A stretch of DNA of 64,000 nucleotides from assembly GCF_022369515.1 (NCBI RefSeq), contig NZ_CP059724.1, positions 744,001 through 808,000 on the forward strand, read 5' to 3'. Made by a program: the position numbers and the translations under genes. The stretch is from Paenibacillus sp. 19GGS1-52 (GTDB lineage Bacteria > Bacillota > Bacilli > Paenibacillales > Paenibacillaceae). Each line of letters opens with the position of its first letter. Position 1 is the stretch's first letter. The notes beneath the pieces were generated by a model, which was not told the DNA's origin, searched no databases, and saw nothing but the letters and a program-made list of their open reading frames with translations. This document shows positions 37,301 to 44,115 of this stretch, piece after piece.

Positions 37301-38389
37301 CCTTCCACAGAACTAGCGGCTTATGTGACTATACCGCTGAAACCACTACTTGATGCTGTAAATCGCAACAGCAAGGCTAAACTGGCAATACGCTATGGGG
37401 ATAGCCTGTATAGTGTGGCTCTAGGTGATATCGATATGAATGGACTAGCCGCCAGTTTAATTGCGGACAGCAATAATATTTCGCTTGTATTCCGCATGGA
37501 AAAGGTTCCAACAGGGACCTTCACCCCACTGGAGCAAAAGCTGCAAGCGCAAGGCTTGCAGAGTGTGACTAGTCTTGTTGATTTTCGTCTGACAGCCATG
37601 ATCACTGGGAACACTTCTAGTGCAAAAGTGCTGAGTGTACCTGGAGAGTATACCGTCCGCACTACTTCTACTTTGAATAGTCCGCAAACTTCAATTGCCC
37701 GGCTGGAGCTGACTTATAATGATGCAGCTTATCTTCCTACAAAAATCAGTACGCAAGGTAGCTATACTATACTACGCGCTCGTACGGTCGGAAATCAGGT
37801 CGTAGGATCATTTTTGTCAACGCGGACCTTTACAGATATGAGTAAACATTGGAGTAATACCATTGTTGCAGAGCTTGCCGCCAAGAATATTATTGATAGT
37901 AGTTATGGCAATACGTTCAAGCCAGAGCAAAAGATCACCCGAGCGGAGTTTGCTGTTATGCTCAGCCGAGGCCTCGGACTGCAAGGTGACCGTGATACTG
38001 CACAACGCTTCAGGGATATACAACCCTCAACGCAAACAGGGGATTACATTGGAGCGGCGGCCAAAGCGGGTATTATCACTGGGAATACAGATGCTACCTT
38101 CCGCCCCAATGAGAATATAACTCGTGAGCAACTGGCCATTATGATGATTCGGGCGATGGAATACACCAAAAATCCGATTACATTAAGTGGTACGTCAGCA
38201 TCTGCACTAACAGCTTTCAAGGATAAATCCAAAATCCAGAGTCAGAGTGCTGAGTTTGTTGCCAAAGCTGTACAATCAGGTATTATTCTTGGCATGACAA
38301 CGACAGAATTTCAACCACAAGGAAACGCCACCCGTGCTCAAGCTGCTGTTATGCTGCAAAGAATGTTAGACAAAGCAGATTATTTATAG
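34346..38389 (+). CDS. giant secreted Ig-like protein with C-terminal SLH domains
   Basis: A 1347-residue exported protein with a signal peptide ending near VYAAA. The N-terminal part has three Big_5-type modules, each closing with a SWSFTT or WSFST strand. The middle has four or five SWM-type repeats with the recurring pattern V-x-VSY-x-x-G ... L-x-D-x-x-GN. A Gly/Ser-poor spacer domain follows. The C-terminus carries three SLH modules with ITRAEF, ITREQL and ATRAQA. It should be wall-anchored; the ligand or partner is unknown. ATG 34346 is chosen over TTG 34325 because GAGAGGAG lies 12 bases before it. Confidence 0.9.
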   Translation: MKRKISIWTVLILAGDLLLGAGSASVGIGASAVYAAADFGMVTAPTAGATYVSIGSSLRLSFDRQVNPQSGNIIITPQGSSDPFVTIPIGTSGLIGSSKDYEIKWDANLHFTPNMTYTVTVPKGLFKDSAGADSVFTSWSFTTAPEVNTGITASNFMPANNARVDAGTLAQLSLKLNKPLLKGGGSIRLIASADNSTIQEFKIKDGETGVTVLSDASSTTVTLTPTNKLATGTNYYVLIDSYAFKGTDNKTFSGISSSNVWSFSTIGAAAIPMTANPAAGAVGASVTGALQLNFDRPMMPATGNITVSPGTVDDGRTRWLNVNSTAVTGGGSKNILLSPASTANPLLSNTLYTVTIPQGAFYDQDGNVFPTAPYSWSFTTASSTGLGITTLMPADRSESVDINKAFTLTFNRDVIYNSSVAKSITLYKSSGLQLPVTVTQSGTAAGTKEYTINPDNALEYNTTYYIDIAKGAFSEASDPTSIYGGLSGASSWSFRTMALDTTAPLLTTAQLDNNRTIRLKYNEALNSSVALLPSSFTVTVNDEARAIDSSYIQGDSVLVVLSTGVAVGQNIKIGYSGGLRVIKDTSGNAASTFSLRQVTNSVVSALPAPIEGRITGKNLVLNFNDSLKAVSPYAFNQFSVTADGYSLGVNSISSSGGTVNLGLTSEAASGQTVRVSYYAGSYPLQDVFSQNIANFSAFNIRNSNDTTPPVLQYATGTGSTIVLSYNEGMTSANLPMNSQFSVLVGGTPNYVTSVAVSGSEVTLSLQSALTVSQVVTVSYVPGVYGLSDLNGNRAAYINLQPVSVTGSSTTTVPNISGATVTGDELTVTFTKNMQATSSLYVNQFGVRADGSTLGVQSYSISGSVLKIMLSSVVKTGQSVDLSFMSGGGVIQDLNGNALSSFTALYVQNLTGLTTGTGSRPSYLGTLAVSEFGEGYPLLKSDSSSATDDRSVYSQSVKKYNLTADRLSSSYDYLYKVGTSTLAFEVPSTELAAYVTIPLKPLLDAVNRNSKAKLAIRYGDSLYSVALGDIDMNGLAASLIADSNNISLVFRMEKVPTGTFTPLEQKLQAQGLQSVTSLVDFRLTAMITGNTSSAKVLSVPGEYTVRTTSTLNSPQTSIARLELTYNDAAYLPTKISTQGSYTILRARTVGNQVVGSFLSTRTFTDMSKHWSNTIVAELAAKNIIDSSYGNTFKPEQKITRAEFAVMLSRGLGLQGDRDTAQRFRDIQPSTQTGDYIGAAAKAGIITGNTDATFRPNENITREQLAIMMIRAMEYTKNPITLSGTSASALTAFKDKSKIQSQSAEFVAKAVQSGIILGMTTTEFQPQGNATRAQAAVMLQRMLDKADYL

Positions 38390-38399
38390 ATGATAATGT

Positions 38400-38432
38400 A
38401 ACACCCGGCTTGTATAAGCTGGGTGTTTTTTG
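38400..38432 (+). terminator. intrinsic terminator after the 1347-aa SLH gene
   Basis: AACACCCGGCTT and AAGCTGGGTGTT form twelve pairs (one G-U) around GTAT, followed by T's. Confidence 0.9.
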
Positions 38433-38576
38433 TGCTGCTATCCTCTCTAATCTGCAGTTTGTCGCAACTTTTTTGCTAGAATTCAGTCTATTAAAAGAGT
38501 AAAAGGAAAATAGAGTCCAGATTTCCAGACTTTGAAATTTACCAAATGAGTAAAGAGATGGGAGAGTTACGCCGAA

Positions 38577-41309
38577 ATGAATGAAGATTTTATGGAGAAA
38601 AAGACTAGAGAAGTATTGCGGGAGATAAAAACAGTATCCGCGAAGAAGTGGGTTGCCGCCTCATTGGCGGGTGTGTTATGGATTATGCCGGTGATCGGCA
38701 GTGAGGGTATGATTCAATTCGGGCAAGGATCTTCACCAGTAGCCTCCGCGGCAGCCTCTGCTTTTACGGTAACCAAACTAGGCGAAGAAGTTATTACTTC
38801 AGGCGCCATGATGATGAAATATAAATATACAACTTCTCGTTCCGGCAAACAGGCTACCGGATTGGCAGACGTAATCCGTGTAGATCTGAATAATCCATAT
38901 GTTTCCTTGGATGTTATGACCGGTAAAGGTGGCGATTTGACGACACGCCAGAGTACCGGGGGCATGGCTAAAGAAACCGGGGCAGTTGCTGCAGTAAACG
39001 GTGATTATTTTAATACAGGTGGCGAAGGGGTACCTATTGGAGGCCAGGTGTCTGCGGGGGTCGTTGTTTCTACTCCCTCACAGTTGGATGGAATGTATGC
39101 TTTTGCCGTAACCAAAGATCGACAGCCTGTTATTGATGAGTTTTCTTTTGAAGGGACGATAACGGCAGCGGACGGTGCTCAGTTTGCCCTTTCCGGGATC
39201 AACAAAGGTGCCTATATTCCAGAAGGTGGAACCTCTACGTATAGCCATGCTAACGCGATGTATATCTATACCGATGCCTGGACAGCGCTGGAGCGGCCCA
39301 AGAACAGCTCAACTACTCCTACTGAGGTGCTTGTTGAGAATGGAATAATCACCCAGATCTCTCCAAATGCTGCGTTGCCAATGGCTGTTCCTGAGGGCGC
39401 TTATATTCTGCGTACACACGGTCTTGCCGCTCAGTTTGTCATGGCACATCTTGCTGTTGGGCAAACGTTGACGAGTACGACTTCGCTGCGCTCCAAAACT
39501 ACACAGCAAGCGCTGGACCCTGCTAGTCTGCAAATGATGATCGGGGGGCATACCATTCTGGTGAATAATGGAAAAGCGGCAACGTTCTCGCGTTCAACCA
39601 GCAGCATTGGCGGCTACCGTGCACGGACAGCACTTGGTTATTCACAGGATGGCCGGTATGTGTATGTTATAACCGCTGAGAAGAATAACAATAGCGCAGG
39701 GATGTCGCTGACCGAGCTACAATCCTTTATGACGAACATCGGTGTCTGGAAAGGTTTAAATCTGGATGGTGGCGGCTCTACTACGATGGTTGACCGGCCC
39801 CTCGCCGAGACGACCGCAACCCTCACCTTTAATACAGAGTATGGTACGGAACAGCGTAGTATTGTTAACGGACTTGGTGTCTATACATCTGCTCCGCAGG
39901 GTGAAGTTAAGGGGATTACAATCAGCGGGAATTCTGTACTTCTGATCGGTCAAAAGGCAACCTATTCATTAAAAGGCTATGATACTTACTATAATCCTAT
40001 AGATGTAGCAGCGGGAAATCCGGCATGGGTTTCAAGTGGTGGCAGCGCGACTGTAAGCGCAGGGGAAGTGACAGGAGTGAAGCCTGGCACTGTGACTTTG
40101 ACAGCCACCAGCGGCACGGCTAGCGCTTCGACAAAGGTTACTGTGCTTGGAGGAGATGATCTGAGCAGTATGGCAGTAGGTACAGCTACAGCGCCGTTGA
40201 TAGCGGGTGCATCTGTCTCTGTTCCTGTAACAGCAGTTACAAAGAATGGGGCGAAGATTACTGTTCCAGATTCTGCACTGAAGTGGGAATTTGTTGGCTT
40301 TCAAGGCAATGTACAGGCTGGAAAGCTTACAGTTGACGCCGTGAATACAGGTGTAACGACTGGCTACGCTATTGCCCGTTATAACGGCTTCAGTACTGTG
40401 GTTGTTCTATCAGCGGTGGCCGCCACTCCTTGGGAAGATTTCGAGAATGTGAGTTATCCGGTCGCCTTTACTACTAATGTAGCTAGTGTACAAGGGACAG
40501 CCGCCATAACGGCTGGCAGTGCTGAACGTGCAGGTTCTAAAGTGCTGTCGCTCAGTTACGATATGACAGCTGGGAGCGGCAAAATGTATGCCTATGCCCA
40601 GTTTAATGGTACGACCGGTAAGTCCATTCCAGCAGCGGCTACTTCGATGTCGCTTGATGTGATGGGGGATATGAGTCTGAACTGGCTGCGGGCTGAGCTG
40701 GTAGACAGCAGCGGAGCCACCGTTTATGTTGATCTTGCCAAGATCATCGATTGGAACGGCTGGAAGAGTCTTAACCTTGATTTGTCAGGCTCTGGAATCA
40801 AATTTCCAGCAACCCTGAAGAGACTCTATGTTGTAAATGTAGAGGAAGGGCAGGATGAACGTGCCAAGACGGGAACGGTCGCCTTTGATAACATTTCATT
40901 TACAATGCCTTCCCTTTCCAGTGAAGCAGGGCTTCCAAAAGGCACAGCATCGATGGTCATTGGTTCCAAGTCAATCCTGGTTAATGGTACAAAGCAAGCT
41001 ATAGACGTAGCGCCAATTGTCAAGAATGGCAGTACGTATGTGCCCATTCGTTACGTACTGGATGCTTTTGGCGGCAATGCAATTTGGAATCAGGCAACTA
41101 AGAAGATTATGGTACTGCGCGGAGCTAAAGCGTTGGATCTTACTGTAAACAAGAAGGAATATTTGTTGAATGGTAAGCTCCAAAGTGCAGAAGTAGCGCC
41201 TTTAATCCTACAAGGCAGGACTTTAGTACCGCTTAGATTGGTTTCAGAACAGCTAGGATTGATCGTAAAATGGGAACAGAAAACGAAGACCGTAACTATC
41301 GAATCGTGA
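38577..41309 (+). CDS. phosphodiester glycosidase (NAGPA) family protein with stalk domain
   Basis: A 910-residue exported protein. An internal signal/anchor helix (about residues 26-45) follows a charged cytoplasmic start. The NAGPA domain (about 80-440) has AAVNGDYFNTGG, GYRARTALGYSQDGRYVY and NLDGGGSTTMVDRP. A Big_2-like domain follows (about 450-530). A beta-rich carbohydrate-binding-like part comes next, and two copper-amine-oxidase-N 'stalk' repeats lie at about 810-910 (VPIRYVLDAFGG, VPLRLVSEQLG). NAGPA enzymes cut sugar-phosphodiester bonds, so a wall-polymer substrate is plausible but unproven. ATG 38577 is uncertain; ATG 38592 is possible. Confidence 0.88.
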   Translation: MNEDFMEKKTREVLREIKTVSAKKWVAASLAGVLWIMPVIGSEGMIQFGQGSSPVASAAASAFTVTKLGEEVITSGAMMMKYKYTTSRSGKQATGLADVIRVDLNNPYVSLDVMTGKGGDLTTRQSTGGMAKETGAVAAVNGDYFNTGGEGVPIGGQVSAGVVVSTPSQLDGMYAFAVTKDRQPVIDEFSFEGTITAADGAQFALSGINKGAYIPEGGTSTYSHANAMYIYTDAWTALERPKNSSTTPTEVLVENGIITQISPNAALPMAVPEGAYILRTHGLAAQFVMAHLAVGQTLTSTTSLRSKTTQQALDPASLQMMIGGHTILVNNGKAATFSRSTSSIGGYRARTALGYSQDGRYVYVITAEKNNNSAGMSLTELQSFMTNIGVWKGLNLDGGGSTTMVDRPLAETTATLTFNTEYGTEQRSIVNGLGVYTSAPQGEVKGITISGNSVLLIGQKATYSLKGYDTYYNPIDVAAGNPAWVSSGGSATVSAGEVTGVKPGTVTLTATSGTASASTKVTVLGGDDLSSMAVGTATAPLIAGASVSVPVTAVTKNGAKITVPDSALKWEFVGFQGNVQAGKLTVDAVNTGVTTGYAIARYNGFSTVVVLSAVAATPWEDFENVSYPVAFTTNVASVQGTAAITAGSAERAGSKVLSLSYDMTAGSGKMYAYAQFNGTTGKSIPAAATSMSLDVMGDMSLNWLRAELVDSSGATVYVDLAKIIDWNGWKSLNLDLSGSGIKFPATLKRLYVVNVEEGQDERAKTGTVAFDNISFTMPSLSSEAGLPKGTASMVIGSKSILVNGTKQAIDVAPIVKNGSTYVPIRYVLDAFGGNAIWNQATKKIMVLRGAKALDLTVNKKEYLLNGKLQSAEVAPLILQGRTLVPLRLVSEQLGLIVKWEQKTKTVTIES

Positions 41310-41351
41310 TATGTTAATATAAAGGTAAGCCTTTAATATGATCCGATAGAA

Positions 41352-42527
41352 ATGGGGCAAGCATCCGTGGAATTTCAAGCCGATGCGATTGATCGCGTGA
41401 TTAAAAACACCATCGAAGTGATGGTCAGCAGCAAGTATCAGATTTTCGAAATATTGCAGGTTGCACGCGATGAGCTTATCGCACTAACTAAAGAACTGCA
41501 GCGGGTTTTGGAAGAAACGGATGAAACAATACTAAAGGTTGACAAACTGGAGATGAACTATCACCGCTCCCGAATCCGGCTGACCGAAGTCAGCCGGGAT
41601 TTTGTCCGCTTTTCGGAGAAGGATATCCGTATTGCTTATGAAAAGGCGACGGAGCTACAGCTTGAGCTCATGATGACGAGGGAGAGAGAAGTTTATCTTC
41701 GTAGCAGGCGTGATGAGTTGCAATTACGTGTACGCAGTGTAGAGAATTCGGTGGAACGTGCGGAATCGATAGGTTCGCAAATGAGTGTTGTTGTTGAATA
41801 TTTATCTGGAGAACTGGGACAAGTGACGAGAATTGTTGAATCCGCCAAGAATCGACAAATGATTGGACTCAAGATAATCCTGGCTCAAGAGGAAGAACGT
41901 AAAAGAATTGCCCGGGAAATTCATGATGGTCCTGCTCAAATGCTGGCGAATCTAGTCCTTAGGACGGAAATTGTAGAAAGAATGCTGGTAAAGCAGGAAT
42001 TTGGGCTAGTGCAGGCCGAAGTAGTAGACTTGAAAGGGCAAGTTCGTAACAGCCTGGAGGAAATGCGCAAGGTTATTTTTAATTTGCGTCCGATGGCACT
42101 CGACGATTTAGGACTGATTCCGACAATGCGGAAGTATGTGCATGACTATGAGGAGAAGACGAAGATCCGGACCACTTTTGAAACAAGGGGTAAGGAGCAT
42201 AGGCTGTCGTCAGCAATGGAAGCGGCCGTATACCGTCTCATTCAGGAAGCACTATCCAATGCGGCGAAACATGCCTACCCGAGTTATGTATTGGTGGAAA
42301 TAACATACCAAGCGCAGTTGATCAAGATCGTCGTCAAAGATAATGGTTTAGGCTTTAATGTGCAAAAAGTGAAGACTGACTCAGGCAATCGTGAGAGCTT
42401 CGGTCTTGTAGGGATGCGGGAGCGTGTGGAACTGCTTGAAGGAAGACTCGAAATTGAATCAGCCGAGAATCAAGGCACTACAATCGTAATCCATATTCCG
42501 ACGAATGTGGAAATGGGAAAGGAGTAA
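41352..42527 (+). CDS. degS: sensor histidine kinase DegS
   Basis: A 391-residue cytoplasmic kinase with no membrane helix. The N-terminal half is coiled coil (about residues 40-170), the phosphorylated His191 is in REIHDGPAQM, and the ATP-binding part has EALSNAAKHAYP, DNGLGFN and FGLVGMRERVELL. DegS phosphorylates DegU, the switch between motility, competence, biofilm and exoenzyme production in Bacilli. Length and layout match B. subtilis DegS. degU follows after 4 bp, and the comF and flagellar genes that DegU controls lie directly downstream. Confidence 0.95.
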   Translation: MGQASVEFQADAIDRVIKNTIEVMVSSKYQIFEILQVARDELIALTKELQRVLEETDETILKVDKLEMNYHRSRIRLTEVSRDFVRFSEKDIRIAYEKATELQLELMMTREREVYLRSRRDELQLRVRSVENSVERAESIGSQMSVVVEYLSGELGQVTRIVESAKNRQMIGLKIILAQEEERKRIAREIHDGPAQMLANLVLRTEIVERMLVKQEFGLVQAEVVDLKGQVRNSLEEMRKVIFNLRPMALDDLGLIPTMRKYVHDYEEKTKIRTTFETRGKEHRLSSAMEAAVYRLIQEALSNAAKHAYPSYVLVEITYQAQLIKIVVKDNGLGFNVQKVKTDSGNRESFGLVGMRERVELLEGRLEIESAENQGTTIVIHIPTNVEMGKE

Positions 42528-42531
42528 TGTA

Positions 42532-43254
42532 ATGGAGAATCAAAGTTTAGGAAAATCGCCTATTAAAGTGCTTTTGGCTGATGATCATCAACTGTTTCGT
42601 GAAGGACTCAAACGCATTTTGAATATGGAGGATGATATTGAGGTCATCGGTGAGTGTGGCGACGGTATACAGGTACTGGAGTTCTGTAATGGGAATAAAC
42701 CTGATATTGTTCTGATGGACATTAATATGCCTATTGAGAATGGTGTAGAGGCCACTCAAAAGCTCCGGGAAATGTTCCCCGATGTTAAAGTAATTATTTT
42801 GTCGATTCACGATGATGAGAGTTATGTCTTCGAAACACTGCGTAAAGGTGCTAATGGATATTTACTGAAGGACATGGAGGCGGAGTCACTCATCAATGCG
42901 ATTCGTTCAGTCCATGAGGGACATGCTTTTATTCATCCTAAGGTTACCGGCAAGCTAATTAACCAGTTGCGGCGCATGACCTATCTTAACGAAACGGGTG
43001 CTATGACCGAGACTCCGGTTAAAGAAGCTGGTGTTAAATTCGTAGCGGGTGACAATAATCCTTTGACTCGCCGCGAAGCAGAGGTACTGCGGTTGATGGC
43101 GGAAGGCAAGAGCAACAAGATGATAGGCGAACACTTATTTATTAGTGAAAAAACCGTCAAGAACCATGTTAGCAGTATTTTGCAAAAAATGGAAGTGGAC
43201 GATCGTACACAAGCTGTTATCAATTCTATCAAATTTGGCTGGGTAACCCTGTAA
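42532..43254 (+). CDS. degU: response regulator DegU
   Basis: A 240-residue NarL/FixJ-type regulator. The receiver domain has the acidic pair in LLADDHQ, the phospho-acceptor Asp63 in IVLMDINMP and Lys in LLKDMEAES. The C-terminal LuxR helix-turn-helix is LTRREAEVLRLMAEG and ISEKTVKNHVSSILQKM. ATG 42532 follows AAAGGAG; the longer frame upstream overlaps degS and is not needed. No terminator is obvious in the 293 bp downstream. Confidence 0.96.
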   Translation: MENQSLGKSPIKVLLADDHQLFREGLKRILNMEDDIEVIGECGDGIQVLEFCNGNKPDIVLMDINMPIENGVEATQKLREMFPDVKVIILSIHDDESYVFETLRKGANGYLLKDMEAESLINAIRSVHEGHAFIHPKVTGKLINQLRRMTYLNETGAMTETPVKEAGVKFVAGDNNPLTRREAEVLRLMAEGKSNKMIGEHLFISEKTVKNHVSSILQKMEVDDRTQAVINSIKFGWVTL

Positions 43255-43547
43255 GATAGCATAATCTTTAACTGAGCGTTTTGGAGAATCCAAATCATCT
43301 GGGAATATGTTACATATATTCGATTACGATTTACGCATACATTCGAATTTTGCAAAATGCTGATTTAAATGATACATCAGGCGTATCTGCATGTAGAAGA
43401 GCACAAGCAATGATTTAGATCATGCAGTGTATTCGCCAGATTGAACAATAAGGGAGAGCGAAGGTTGTTTTCCCTTAGGAACGCTGGGCAGTCACCGACC
43501 TTTTGCAGCCGGCATATATTGTCGGTATACAGAGGAGGTGCATCTCT
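43255..43547 (+). other. gene-free gap between degU and the GT-like gene
   Basis: No supported gene, terminator or clear promoter. The only signal seen is the AGGAGGTG ribosome-binding site (43533-43540) of the next gene. Confidence 0.5.
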
Positions 43548-43991
43548 ATGGTAGCCCAGTTGATATGGATTGCGGCTGTATATGCATCCGCGGTAGCCAT
43601 TATTCATATGCTGCATAGCCGGGAGCAGACGCGGCAGACACCGCGAGCCAGAAAGTGGATTCATTATATTCTCATTACCCGTAATCATGAAAGTGTTGTG
43701 GAAGGCTATATCCGAGCACTGAATGTTTGTGCGTTGCTAACAGGAAAGCGATTGCGTATGACCTTTATGGATGATAGCTCAAGTGATGGGACTCTGGAGA
43801 TTGTATCCAGAATGGCCCTCAACGGCAGCCCTATTGATCTGGCCAAATCCATGCCTACTCTTCAGGTGGATGAAGTCTTGATGCAGCAGGGAATTGTAGT
43901 TGACTTGCGATTGTCCGAGCAGCAGATCAAGCTGCCTTTTATGCGGACGACAGGAAGTAGGGGATACGGATCGAAGCGTGGCGGAAGGTAA
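43548..43991 (+). CDS. membrane-anchored truncated glycosyltransferase-like protein
   Basis: A 147-residue protein with an N-terminal membrane helix (about residues 3-20) followed by a short GT2-like nucleotide-binding half: WIHYILITRNHESVVEGYIRAL and MTFMDDSSSDGTLEI, where DDSSSDGT resembles the GT-A motif after strand 4. The acceptor half and catalytic-base region are absent and the C-terminus is a basic GSRGYGSKRGGR tail. It may be a non-catalytic relic or partner. B. subtilis has yviA at this position. ATG 43548 is seven bases after AGGAGGTG; the longer frame from 43503 is not needed. Confidence 0.75.
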   Translation: MVAQLIWIAAVYASAVAIIHMLHSREQTRQTPRARKWIHYILITRNHESVVEGYIRALNVCALLTGKRLRMTFMDDSSSDGTLEIVSRMALNGSPIDLAKSMPTLQVDEVLMQQGIVVDLRLSEQQIKLPFMRTTGSRGYGSKRGGR

Positions 43992-44014
43992 GTAAATATG
44001 TAAGTAACGGGTGA

Positions 44015-44052
44015 AGCACACTCTCCATTTGGATGGGGGAGTGTGCTTTTTT
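44015..44052 (+). terminator. intrinsic terminator before comFA
   Basis: AGCACACTC (44015-44023) and GAGTGTGCT (44039-44047) pair perfectly, followed by TTTTT. Confidence 0.9.
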
Positions 44053-44115
44053 GCGTTTTAAATATAGGGAAGCGAGAAGAAATAAAACCAAGGTAATAAG
44101 GAGGAGGAAGATTTT

